From Ravibacter sp964559125 (GTDB lineage: Bacteria > Bacteroidota > Bacteroidia > Cytophagales > Spirosomataceae), in NCBI GenBank assembly GCA_964559125.1, contig CAZLGW010000017.1, positions 1 to 64,000 on the forward strand: a stretch of DNA of 64,000 bases, given 5' to 3'. Both the position numbers and the translations under genes were made by a program. The notes under the pieces were generated by a model that was given only the letters and a program-made list of their open reading frames with translations, was not told the DNA's origin and searched no databases. Shown one piece after another: positions 17,699 to 26,078 of this stretch (positions are counted from its first letter, which is position 1; each line of letters begins with the position of its first letter).

Positions 17699-19465
17699 AT
17701 GTTGTACCGTTCTAATACCCTGCTCCCGCAAGTATGTGTTGTAGTGACACTTACCAGCCTGCTTTTGTGTTGCGGTCCCGCCGGTCCTCAGCTTCCGGCT
17801 GGCGACGCGGATAACGGAGGCCTTTTTTTACCCGATGGGTTCGAAGCCCTCGTTGTAGCTGACAGCACCGGCAGGGGCCGGCATCTTGACGTCAACTCCA
17901 ACGGCGACATTTACATGAAGTTAAGGGGTATCACGCCCGAAGGAGGAAGCATAGCCCTGCGGGATACCAATAGCGACGGGAAAGCCGATATCATCAGGTA
18001 TTTCGGCGATTATACCGACTCCCACAATTACGGTACGGCTATGAAAGTATACAACGGCTATCTCTACTTCTCTACCCCCGAAGCTGTGTACCGCACAAAA
18101 CTGAGCGACGGGGAGCTGGTACCGACTGCAAAAACTGAGGTTGTCGTTAGTGATACGATTATCCTCAACGGAAGAAGGGTCGAACACTCGGCCAAAGCGA
18201 TTGCATTCGACAAGGAAGGCAACCTTTATGTGTCGTTCGGAGCGCCGGGCGATGTTTGCCAGGAGGAAAACAGGAAACCGGGAGGGAAAGGAAAATCTCC
18301 CTGCGATGAGCTTGAATGGTTTGGAGGTATATGGAAGTTTGACGCCAACAAGCTCAACCAGGTGCAGTCCGACGGTGAAAAATACGCGACCGGGATCAGG
18401 AGTATCGTAGGTATGGACTGGGATCCGGTCGACAACAACCTGTATGCTGCCCAGCACGGACGTGATAATTTCTCGCGCGTATGGCCGGAACTCTATTCAA
18501 CCTGGGAAAGCGCCCTGCTCCCTTCCGAAGAATTCTTCAGGGTTACCCGGGGGTTTAACGGCGGATGGCCCTACTATTACTACGACCAGATGAAGGAGAA
18601 AAAACTCCTGAACCCGGAGTATGGCGGGGATAAAAGCAGGGCTGACGGAGCCGATACCGTGGGACTGCCTGTGACAGGCTTCCCGGGACACTTCGCGCCC
18701 AACAATGTGTTTTTTTATACAGGCGATCAATTTCCTGAACGGTATCGTCACGGAGCATTCGTTGCATTCCACGGTTCTACCATCCGTGCTCCTTACCCTC
18801 AGGCAGGCTATTTCGTTGCGTTCGTTCCCATGAAAAATGGCAAAGCCGATGGCCCCTGGGAAGTATTTGCCGACGGGTTTGCCGGGATCGATACCATCCC
18901 CAATACCAGCGATGCCCATGGTCGTCCGGTAGGGCTTGCCATGGGACCCGACGGGTCGCTGTATGTCAGCGAGAGCGTGAACGGGAAGATCTGGCGGATT
19001 ATGTATAAAGGGAAGAAAAGCGGGTTCGGAAAAGCCCAGCTCGCGGGAATGGAAGCCAGGAAACAACGCACCAATATCAAAACTCCTGACCAAAAAGAAG
19101 ATAATCTTCAAAAAGGGAACATGGCAGCCGGGGAGCAGCTCTATAACCTGTACTGTGCAACCTGCCATCTCAACGACGGGAACGGCGACGGGAACCGCTA
19201 CCCGACACTGGTAGGCTCCGAATGGGTGACGGGTAGCCCCTGGAGACTGATCGACCTTGTACTGAGAGGACTTTCAGGACCCATTACGGTAAAAGGAAAG
19301 CCCTATAACGGAGTGATGCCCCCGCATGACTTCCTTACAGACGAGCAGGTAGCCCAGATATTAACGTATATACGATTAGGATTCGAAAATAATGCCTACC
19401 CGGTAAGTCCCAGGGAGGTGAAGAGAGTGAGGGAAAATCCCGGCGGTATGCTACAGAGACGCTGA
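17699..19465 (+). CDS. Sorbosone/glucose dehydrogenase-like propeller fused to cytochrome c
   Basis: The 588-aa protein has a hydrophobic N-terminus ending LLLCCG, which may be a lipoprotein signal with a non-standard box. Residues about 45-440 form a beta-propeller of the PQQ-type sugar (sorbosone) dehydrogenase family (LPDGFEALVVADSTGRGRHL, YVSFGAPGD, GMDWDPVDNNLYAAQHGRD, LYVSESVNGKIWRI). Residues about 475-570 are a class I cytochrome c with CATCH at 486-490 and a probable axial Met in NGVMPPHDF. Such fusions oxidise a sugar-type alcohol or aldehyde in the periplasm and pass electrons to the respiratory chain. It ends the run of exported genes before SusCD pair 2. Confidence 0.85.
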   Translation: MLYRSNTLLPQVCVVVTLTSLLLCCGPAGPQLPAGDADNGGLFLPDGFEALVVADSTGRGRHLDVNSNGDIYMKLRGITPEGGSIALRDTNSDGKADIIRYFGDYTDSHNYGTAMKVYNGYLYFSTPEAVYRTKLSDGELVPTAKTEVVVSDTIILNGRRVEHSAKAIAFDKEGNLYVSFGAPGDVCQEENRKPGGKGKSPCDELEWFGGIWKFDANKLNQVQSDGEKYATGIRSIVGMDWDPVDNNLYAAQHGRDNFSRVWPELYSTWESALLPSEEFFRVTRGFNGGWPYYYYDQMKEKKLLNPEYGGDKSRADGADTVGLPVTGFPGHFAPNNVFFYTGDQFPERYRHGAFVAFHGSTIRAPYPQAGYFVAFVPMKNGKADGPWEVFADGFAGIDTIPNTSDAHGRPVGLAMGPDGSLYVSESVNGKIWRIMYKGKKSGFGKAQLAGMEARKQRTNIKTPDQKEDNLQKGNMAAGEQLYNLYCATCHLNDGNGDGNRYPTLVGSEWVTGSPWRLIDLVLRGLSGPITVKGKPYNGVMPPHDFLTDEQVAQILTYIRLGFENNAYPVSPREVKRVRENPGGMLQRR

Positions 19466-19499
19466 GCTGCAATTTTTTGTTTTTGCAACAAAATGACTG

Positions 19500-19515
19500 T
19501 AAATACACGTATTTA
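19500..19515. promoter_or_regulatory. Operator-like dyad
   Basis: TAAATAC (19500-19506) and GTATTTA (19509-19515) are exact inverted repeats separated by AC. It lies about 220 bp before the promoter element of SusCD pair 2 and 34 bp after the preceding stop codon. A regulator site is possible but unproven. Confidence 0.35.
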
Positions 19516-19589
19516 AGAGAGTCGCATCATGCAATCAAGAGGGAGAGTTCATGGAAATTGTCCCTTGAGTTCCGGTGATTCGACTCTTT
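19516..19589. repeat. Nested inverted repeat upstream of susC
   Basis: An outer 9-bp stem (AGAGAGTCG at 19516-19524 with CGACTCTTT at 19581-19589, one G-T pair) encloses an inner AGGGA/TCCCT stem (19540-19544 with 19561-19565). It is upstream of the likely promoter, so it would be in the 3' UTR of the cytochrome-fusion gene or in a separate small RNA. No known riboswitch motif was recognised. Confidence 0.35.
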
Positions 19590-19733
19590 AGCGACGGTCT
19601 GTTACCCCTAAGTCCCGATATTATTAAAATTTATAATAAATATAACTATTTGTCTGTCAGATAGTTACTCTTTTTTTGAAAGATTATACCACTAATACAA
19701 CAAAAAATATAGGGAAAGGACAAGACCGAATAA

Positions 19734-19741
19734 TATATTTG
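19734..19741 (+). promoter_or_regulatory. Bacteroidota -7 promoter element for SusCD pair 2
   Basis: TATATTTG matches TAnnTTTG and lies about 49 bases before the first ATG of the susC gene. No -33 TTTG is visible at the usual spacing. Confidence 0.55.
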
Positions 19742-19789
19742 TATTAACCAAGTTTTTTAAAACCAACCATCAACTAAAATGACAAACGC

Positions 19790-22700
19790 ATGTCGGTAAT
19801 TACAAAACTTTCAGTACTAACAGAATCCTCTCCGAAACACCCGTCTCGGAAGATGAATCTAAAAATGCATCCGGTTTATCGGGCCGTCGGTGTGTTGAGC
19901 ATGTTCCTGCTCTTCTCACTCGGTGTTTCGGCTCAGACATTCCAAGTGGCAGGAAAAGCGTCGGATGGCAACGGGAATCCCCTGCCCGGAGTAAACGTAG
20001 TAGTAAAAGGCACGACTACAGGAACCACCACCGATGTAAACGGTGACTACAGCCTTAATGCTCCTTCCGGAACTGCAACGCTGACTTTTTCCTTTATTGG
20101 CTTTGTTTCCCAGGACTTAGCGATCGGAGGCAGGAGTACCGTAAATGTAACAATGGCCGAAGACGTGACAGCGCTCTCTGAGATCATAGTTACGGCAATG
20201 GGTATTGAGCGGGAAGCAAAAACATTGACCTACTCTACCCAGCAACTCTCGGGAAAACAGTTAACGGACGTACGCGATGCCAATTTTGTGAATACGCTTT
20301 CCGGCAAAGTAGCCGGTCTGGTCGTAACACAAGGCTCTTCGGGCCCCGGTTCTGCAACGAGGGTAACGCTTCGCGGTAACCGTTCTATTGCAGGAAGTAA
20401 CAACGCACTTTTCGTAGTTGACGGGGTGCCCATCGACAACTCTGTCGGCAGCCAGGTAGGAAGCGACTTCGGGGCTATTAACCGTAGTGACGGAGCAGCT
20501 AACATCAACCCTGATGACATCGAAACAATGACCATCCTGAAGGGTCCCGCGGCATCGGCGCTTTACGGAAGCCGGGCTGCCAACGGGGTCATCATGATCA
20601 CTACCAAAAAAGGTAAAGCCGGCAAAATCTCGACAGAAATCAATTCAGGCGTTGTTGTAGAAACGCCTTTCCTTCTTCCTGCTTTTCAAAATGAATATGG
20701 CCAGGGAGCCGGAGGGCAGACAAACACCAACGGATATGGTTCCTGGGGAGGAAAAACGACTACTTACCCCAATAATGTCCGGGATTTCTATCGTGACGCT
20801 ATTTCGACCAACAACTCCATAGGGGTTTCAGCAGGCACCGAAAGCGTGAGGACTTACCTGTCCTACACTCATAACGGAAACCAGGGCATTCTTCCAAACA
20901 ACGATCTGCAGCGCCACACACTCAACCTAAGGATCAATGCAGACTTAACCAAAAGACTCTCGGTAGACGGTAAAATCACCTATATCAACCAGGATCTGAA
21001 AAACAAGCCCCGGACAGGTGAAAACAGTGGTGTAGTAATGAACCTTAATAAAGTTCCACGCAGTGTAAACCTGAACGACTACAGAACCTTCGAAAATGAA
21101 GCCGGCCAGCCCACTTACTGGACTGCCTCCGGGATTTACATGAACCCGTACTGGACTATTAACCGTACTTTCGATAGCGAAAAACGGAACAGGTCGATTG
21201 TACTGGGCTCTGCGAAATACCTGATTACAGATTGGCTCAATGTCCAGGGGCGTATCAGCTATGACTCTTATACAGATGCCTATGAAAGAGGATATTCCAA
21301 CCTCACCCTGCTTTATGCTGCCGCGGGCGGTAACTACGAGAACTTTGTCGGGGACAGGCTGGAAAGAAACATGGATCTGATTCTCTCGGGTAATAATAAC
21401 CTGGGAAAAGATTTCGCAATTACATATAACTTCGGCGCCGGGTCTACCTACAACAAGTACACCGAAACCGGTGCGCTTGCCACCGGGCTTTCCGTGGTAA
21501 ACAAATTCAATCTGAATTTCGCCACCAACACGACACCGGTTGCTTCTTATTCTGAAAAGGAGCTGCAATATGTATTTGGTACGGCTTCAGTCTCATTCAA
21601 AGATTTCCTGACTGTAGACGGTTCTATACGGAATGACTGGTCGTCAACGCTGCCGGCTCCTCACTCTTATACTTACTACTCTATAGGTGGTAATCTTCTC
21701 CTGTCAGATGCAGTAGACCTGCCAAGCTGGATAAGCTTTGCCAAGCTGAGAGCTTCATGGGCCCAGGTTGGAAACGATACCGGCCCCTACCAGCTATTGC
21801 CTTCTTTTGCTTTCACACCCGGAGGCGCTGGTGGCTACATCTCTCGCGGAACTGTATTGCCCAACGCCAATCTGAAGCCGGAAATTTCATCGGCTACGGA
21901 ATTTGGACTTGATTTCAGAGCTTTCAACGGACGACTGGGACTTGATTTCACCTACTACAATAGCAACACTGTCAACCAGATTCTTACACTTGACCTGGCT
22001 AATGCATCCGGATTCGCCCAACAGCGTATCAATGCCGGTAAAATCAGGAACAGGGGATTCGAATTCATGCTGAGCGGCAGCCCGCTGAAGGGCGGCCCGC
22101 TTACCTGGGAAACCAATGTCAACTTCGGTCGCAATGTCAACACAGTAGTTGAACTGCATGAAGATATCAAACAAGCCTGGATAGCAACAGTAGTACGTAC
22201 AGCCGGTATCGCTGTTCACGAAGGAGGATCTTACGGAGATATGTACGGCTATACATGGGCAAGGGATGCTCAGGGCCGCTTCGTAGTCAATGAAACCACA
22301 GGTCTTCCTTTGCAAGGGGAGGTCGGCAAATTGGGTAACTTCAACCCCAAGTTTATGTTGGGCTGGAATAACACGTTTAACTACAAAAACTTCTTACTGA
22401 CCTTCCTGATCGACGGAAGAGTAGGTGGTCAAATGACGTCGGGAACAGAGGCGAACCTTGCTTATGATGGTACTGCCGAATACACGACCCAGCATCGCGA
22501 AGGAGGTTGGGTTTTACCAGCCGTGACACGCGAAGGCCAGACAAACAATGTCGGCATAAATGCTGAAAGCTTCTGGCAGACAGTATCGCAGGGACGCTAT
22601 TCCTGGGGCGAATTCTTTACTTATAACACCACCAACTTCCGTTTGCGCGAACTTTCTTTGGGCTATAATGTCCCCATGCCGGCCAAGTTCTTTATCAATA

Positions 22701-22900
22701 ATGCCAGGATCTCTCTTACCGCCAGAAACCTGTTCTTCCTGTACAGAGGATATGCTACGCTGGATATCCCGGGTATAAAGAAGCGTAAAATGAACTTCGA
22801 CCCGGATGTCAACCTCGGTGCGGGCAACTATCAGGGGATCGACTACGGAAACCTGCCTTCGACAAGAACGATTGGTTTAAACCTGAAACTCGGGTTCTGA
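19790..22900 (+). CDS. SusC/RagA-type TonB-dependent outer-membrane receptor
   Basis: The 1036-aa receptor has an N-terminal signal; the internal Met at 19853 gives a more typical signal (MNLKMHPVYRAVGVLSMF, cut after VSAQ), so the true start may be there. A CarboxypepD-regulatory-like domain follows (about 48-130, with GNPLPGVNVVVKGTTTGT), then the plug domain with VRGN-like TLRGNRSIAG, VVDGVPIDNS and GPAASALYGSRAANGVIMITTKKG, and a large barrel ending LGLNLKLGF-like. It forms a TonB-driven importer with the SusD lipoprotein 38 bp downstream. Substrate unknown; context suggests the molecule processed by the adjacent exported RidA/GGT/PLP set. Confidence 0.96.
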   Translation: MSVITKLSVLTESSPKHPSRKMNLKMHPVYRAVGVLSMFLLFSLGVSAQTFQVAGKASDGNGNPLPGVNVVVKGTTTGTTTDVNGDYSLNAPSGTATLTFSFIGFVSQDLAIGGRSTVNVTMAEDVTALSEIIVTAMGIEREAKTLTYSTQQLSGKQLTDVRDANFVNTLSGKVAGLVVTQGSSGPGSATRVTLRGNRSIAGSNNALFVVDGVPIDNSVGSQVGSDFGAINRSDGAANINPDDIETMTILKGPAASALYGSRAANGVIMITTKKGKAGKISTEINSGVVVETPFLLPAFQNEYGQGAGGQTNTNGYGSWGGKTTTYPNNVRDFYRDAISTNNSIGVSAGTESVRTYLSYTHNGNQGILPNNDLQRHTLNLRINADLTKRLSVDGKITYINQDLKNKPRTGENSGVVMNLNKVPRSVNLNDYRTFENEAGQPTYWTASGIYMNPYWTINRTFDSEKRNRSIVLGSAKYLITDWLNVQGRISYDSYTDAYERGYSNLTLLYAAAGGNYENFVGDRLERNMDLILSGNNNLGKDFAITYNFGAGSTYNKYTETGALATGLSVVNKFNLNFATNTTPVASYSEKELQYVFGTASVSFKDFLTVDGSIRNDWSSTLPAPHSYTYYSIGGNLLLSDAVDLPSWISFAKLRASWAQVGNDTGPYQLLPSFAFTPGGAGGYISRGTVLPNANLKPEISSATEFGLDFRAFNGRLGLDFTYYNSNTVNQILTLDLANASGFAQQRINAGKIRNRGFEFMLSGSPLKGGPLTWETNVNFGRNVNTVVELHEDIKQAWIATVVRTAGIAVHEGGSYGDMYGYTWARDAQGRFVVNETTGLPLQGEVGKLGNFNPKFMLGWNNTFNYKNFLLTFLIDGRVGGQMTSGTEANLAYDGTAEYTTQHREGGWVLPAVTREGQTNNVGINAESFWQTVSQGRYSWGEFFTYNTTNFRLRELSLGYNVPMPAKFFINNARISLTARNLFFLYRGYATLDIPGIKKRKMNFDPDVNLGAGNYQGIDYGNLPSTRTIGLNLKLGF

Positions 22901-22938
22901 TAACGACAGCGTATTTTCAACTTATATCAATTTGAAAA

Positions 22939-24525
22939 ATGAAATTATTTAATAAAAATAGTATTCGGAAAGCGGCAGGCCTGGCATCGCTCACTACAGT
23001 ATTATGGGGTGCGGGATCATGTACAGGCGATTTTGCGGAGTTAAATACCAGTCCGACTCAGATTATGGCCCTGACTCCGGCTGAACTTCCAAAAGTATTT
23101 TCCAGGGCTCTGTCCTATGGTTCCTACCATCCCAACTATCAGACTGCTACAAACCTTTTTGCGGATCTCTGGTGTCAGTTTTATGCTACTACTACACCTA
23201 ACTTCCAGTCTGACCGCTATCATACCAATATGGGATGGATCGGCTCTCACTGGAACCCTATCTACACGCAGGTTGTACCGCAGTTGATGACCATCTTTGA
23301 CAACTACGATCCGCAGTCTGCCGAATATGCATTGGCTAATGTATGGTGGGCTTTCTCGTTTCACCGTGTAACCGATTACTACGGCCCCATCCCCTACCTG
23401 GATGCCGGGATTCCCGCACGGAGCGTTAAATATGATGCCCAGGATGTTATCTATGATGATTTCTTTAAGCGTCTGACTGCGGCTGTTGCCATTTTAAAAA
23501 CAAAAACATCGGAAACTCCGTATGGCAACTCAGACATCATCTACAAAGGTGATTTGAACAAGTGGATCAAGTTTGCCAACACGCTCAGGTTACGCCTGGC
23601 TTTGCGTATCTCACACGTGGACCCGGCCCGTGCTAAAACAGAAGCAGAGGCTGCTGTAGCCTCCGGCGTCATGGAAAGTGCTGCCGACGACGCTATGATG
23701 GTCCGGACAGCTGTAAACAGCGCCGATGCAAACGGTATTTCCCGCATCGCCGCCTGGGGTGAGTTCCGTATGAGCGCCACGATGGAATCTATTCTTAAAG
23801 GGTTTAAGGACCCCCGCATGACTGAATTCTTTCAGCCTGCGTTCGAAACAGGTACGTACGAAGGCCTCAGAAACGGGCTCGATCCTGCACAGCTTACCCA
23901 GCCGCTAAATACCAATAATGCTAATTCTAATGTGGGAGCCCGGTGGATAAGACATACCGGCGGTGGATCAAACTGGGAAAACCTCTTTGCTGTCCCGGCA
24001 AATATTATGCACGCTGCCGAAGCCTATTTTCTCCGTGCCGAAGGAGCGCTTAACGGCTGGAATATGGGGGGCGGCACCGCACAGGAGTTCTACGAGCAAG
24101 GCATCCGCGAATCAATGGCTACATGGGGCTTTACCGGAGCCGCCGTTGAGGAGTATATCGTAGGAACTACTACCCCGATTGCGCCGGGCGACGGGTTGAG
24201 CTCTCCCCCTGTCAGCGATATCCCGGTCAAGTGGGGTGCTTCCGAAGCCATACAACGTGAGCAGATCGGTACCCAGAAATGGCTGGCGGTCTTCCCCGAC
24301 GGCTGTGAAGGCTGGGCCGAATTTCGTAGGACACTCTATCCCAAGCTATACCATGTCGTGAATTCTGTTAATGAAGAAGTTCCTGCGAATCAATTCATCC
24401 GCAGATTTCCTTTCATTACAGCTGAGAAGAATACCAACGGAGCAGCTGTCGCCGAAGCCGTCAAGCTGCTCGGACCAGGTGGCGACAAAGCCAGCACACC
24501 TCTCTGGTGGGATAAGAACCCTTAG
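22939..24525 (+). CDS. SusD/RagB-like surface lipoprotein (SusD-like 2 subgroup)
   Basis: This 528-aa protein has lipobox GAGSC (Cys28) followed by TGDFAELNTSPTQ, the usual beginning of the second SusD-like group. Helical repeats are visible, for example YALANVWWAFSFHRVTDYYGPIPY at about 135-158 and FANTLRLRLALRISHV at about 212-227, with the C-terminal QKWLAVFPDGCEGWAEFRRT block. It pairs with the SusC gene just upstream and should cap that barrel on the cell surface. A perfect 14-bp-stem terminator follows, so the uptake operon ends here. Confidence 0.94.
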   Translation: MKLFNKNSIRKAAGLASLTTVLWGAGSCTGDFAELNTSPTQIMALTPAELPKVFSRALSYGSYHPNYQTATNLFADLWCQFYATTTPNFQSDRYHTNMGWIGSHWNPIYTQVVPQLMTIFDNYDPQSAEYALANVWWAFSFHRVTDYYGPIPYLDAGIPARSVKYDAQDVIYDDFFKRLTAAVAILKTKTSETPYGNSDIIYKGDLNKWIKFANTLRLRLALRISHVDPARAKTEAEAAVASGVMESAADDAMMVRTAVNSADANGISRIAAWGEFRMSATMESILKGFKDPRMTEFFQPAFETGTYEGLRNGLDPAQLTQPLNTNNANSNVGARWIRHTGGGSNWENLFAVPANIMHAAEAYFLRAEGALNGWNMGGGTAQEFYEQGIRESMATWGFTGAAVEEYIVGTTTPIAPGDGLSSPPVSDIPVKWGASEAIQREQIGTQKWLAVFPDGCEGWAEFRRTLYPKLYHVVNSVNEEVPANQFIRRFPFITAEKNTNGAAVAEAVKLLGPGGDKASTPLWWDKNP

Positions 24526-24540
24526 GAAAGGGTTTTGTAC

Positions 24541-24575
24541 AAAACGGCCTTGCATCTCCTTGCAAGGCCGTTTTT
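24541..24575 (+). terminator. Strong Rho-independent terminator after SusCD pair 2
   Basis: A perfect 14-bp stem (24541-24554 with 24561-24574), a TCTCCT loop and a T5 run. It separates the exported/uptake genes from the cytoplasmic operon that starts at 24730. Confidence 0.93.
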
Positions 24576-24664
24576 GCTAAAGGCCCATAAGGGGTTTTTC
24601 GAGGTTCCCATAAAATAGTACCAGTTATCCAGACGATAATAGTAGAAAAAAAGGGCATACCTGC

Positions 24665-24672
24665 TACTTTTG
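24665..24672 (+). promoter_or_regulatory. Bacteroidota -7 promoter element of the cytoplasmic catabolic operon
   Basis: TACTTTTG matches TAnnTTTG and lies 57 bases before the RidA start, just after the SusCD terminator. It is the expected position for the promoter of the seven-gene operon 24730-32078. The -33 element is not evident. Confidence 0.6.
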
Positions 24673-24729
24673 TAACTGATTAAGACCACTATCCTAATCC
24701 CCATATTTCCCAAAAAATAAAGCGTTATT

Positions 24730-25107
24730 ATGCAAACCATCACACATCCCGACCGCGACAGTTCATTTGTAACCGGAGCCTACTCCGACGGTGTTATTGC
24801 CGACGGGTTCCTCTTTGTCAGCGGCCAGGCTTCCGTCGACTTCAAAACTTCCAAATTCGTGCTGGGTACCATCGAAGAAGAAACCACCCGCACGCTCGAC
24901 AATGTAAAAGCTATCGTGGAAGCGGCCGGAGGTTCACTCGATCGTGCGGTAAAATGTACCGTCCACCTCTCCGACATCGCCGATTTCGACCGGTACAACA
25001 AAGTTTACGCCAGCTATTTCCCTAATCACAAGCCCGCCAGGACCACTGTGCAATCAGTGCTGGCTGAAAACATCAAGGTGGAAATAGACTGCATCGTAAA
25101 ACTCTGA
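24730..25107 (+). CDS. RidA family enamine/imine deaminase (cytoplasmic)
   Basis: A 125-aa protein of normal RidA length with no signal peptide. Signatures include GFLFVSGQASVD, TRTLDNVKAIVEAAGGSLDRAVKCTVHL, the catalytic Arg104 in KPARTTVQ and Glu118 in KVEID, matching Arg105/Glu120 of E. coli RidA. Proteins with this Arg hydrolyse 2-aminoacrylate-type enamines or imines left by PLP enzymes or dehydrogenases. It is the first gene of a tight operon with an aminotransferase and a dehydrogenase, so it probably works in that pathway. It is a second RidA separate from the exported copy at 11377. Confidence 0.93.
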   Translation: MQTITHPDRDSSFVTGAYSDGVIADGFLFVSGQASVDFKTSKFVLGTIEEETTRTLDNVKAIVEAAGGSLDRAVKCTVHLSDIADFDRYNKVYASYFPNHKPARTTVQSVLAENIKVEIDCIVKL

Positions 25108-25118
25108 GCATTACCCTC

Positions 25119-26078
25119 TTGAAGCCTACTGAAATCCCCGTCGGGATTGTGGGCCTTGGCCTTATGGGAAGGAGTATCGTCGTCAACATGCTGACGGCCG
25201 GCCATCCCGTAAAAGCCATTGCTCCCACTCCCGGCGATATGGTAAATGCTGAAGAAAAAATCAGCCAGACGCTCGGCCACTGCAACGAGCTGGGATTGCT
25301 GGCTGTTCCGATGGAGCAGGCCCTGGCATCGCTTACCATTTCCGAAGACTACCGGCAATTGGAAGATTGTCAGCTGGTAATCGAATGCGTGATCGAAACG
25401 ATCCCCGTCAAACAGGCTGTTTTGCAGAAAATAGACGCTGTGATCAGCCCTGCAGCCGTTATAGGGACCAATACTTCAGCGATACCGATCAGCTATCTCC
25501 AGGGAATGGTTTCCGCACCGGAAAGATTCCTGGGGATCCACTGGGCCGAACCGGCTTATCTTACACGTTTCCTGGAAATCATCTGTGGAGATAAAAGCGG
25601 GCTGGCCTACGCACAGAAAGTGTATGATCTTGCCTGTCACTGGAGAAAAGAACCGACTATTCTCCGCAAAGACCTGCCGGGCTTTATCACCAACCGGCTT
25701 ATGTACGCGGTGTTCCGCGAGGTATTTGCGTTGGTGGAAGGAAATCATATCAGCCTGGAAGACATCGACAAGAGCTTCCGCTACGATGCCGGCTCCTGGA
25801 TGACCCTGATGGGTATATTCCGTCGCCTGGATTATCTCGGCCTGGAAGACCTGCACGGATTGAACACGCTGTTTGGAAAGTTGAGCAATTCCAGCGAGGT
25901 TCCCGAAATAATGAAACAGATCGTAGCATCGGGTGCACGGGGGATATCGACCGGACAGGGACTTTTCAGTTACAGTGAAACCGACGCTTCGTGGTGGGCT
26001 GAAACTTTTGCCGCTTTCAACGAAGAAATATATGACCTGGCGGCAGAATATCCTGCCCCAAACCCTAACCGCAGCTAG
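25119..26078 (+). CDS. 3-hydroxyacyl-CoA dehydrogenase-family NAD-dependent dehydrogenase (catalytic residues intact)
   Basis: The 319-aa enzyme needs the TTG start at 25119; the next Met lies inside the nucleotide motif GLGLMG (12-17). Domain order is an N-terminal Rossmann fold and C-terminal helical domain as in HCDH enzymes. The catalytic dyad is present: His141 in GIHWAEP and Glu153 exactly 12 residues later, plus Asn192 in GFITNRL. The length matches stand-alone relatives such as carnitine dehydrogenase and L-gulonate 3-dehydrogenase rather than fatty-acid multienzymes, so a free 3-hydroxy acid substrate is likely. A degenerate paralogue lies at 28680. It ends exactly where the permease ATG begins. 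Confidence 0.88.
   Translation: MKPTEIPVGIVGLGLMGRSIVVNMLTAGHPVKAIAPTPGDMVNAEEKISQTLGHCNELGLLAVPMEQALASLTISEDYRQLEDCQLVIECVIETIPVKQAVLQKIDAVISPAAVIGTNTSAIPISYLQGMVSAPERFLGIHWAEPAYLTRFLEIICGDKSGLAYAQKVYDLACHWRKEPTILRKDLPGFITNRLMYAVFREVFALVEGNHISLEDIDKSFRYDAGSWMTLMGIFRRLDYLGLEDLHGLNTLFGKLSNSSEVPEIMKQIVASGARGISTGQGLFSYSETDASWWAETFAAFNEEIYDLAAEYPAPNPNRS

Larger units (their letters stand above)
19466..19789 (+). other. 324-bp intergenic region upstream of SusCD pair 2
   Basis: No gene is seen here. The region becomes AT-rich towards its 3' end and holds a -7 promoter element (19734). Upstream of it lie a TAAATAC/GTATTTA dyad with a 2-base centre (19500-19515) and a larger nested inverted repeat (19516-19589). 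Confidence 0.6.

Noticed and set aside
19516..19589. SAM or cobalamin riboswitch
   Set aside because: The ATCAAGAG-like stretch is not followed by the other conserved core parts, and the element is upstream of the promoter.
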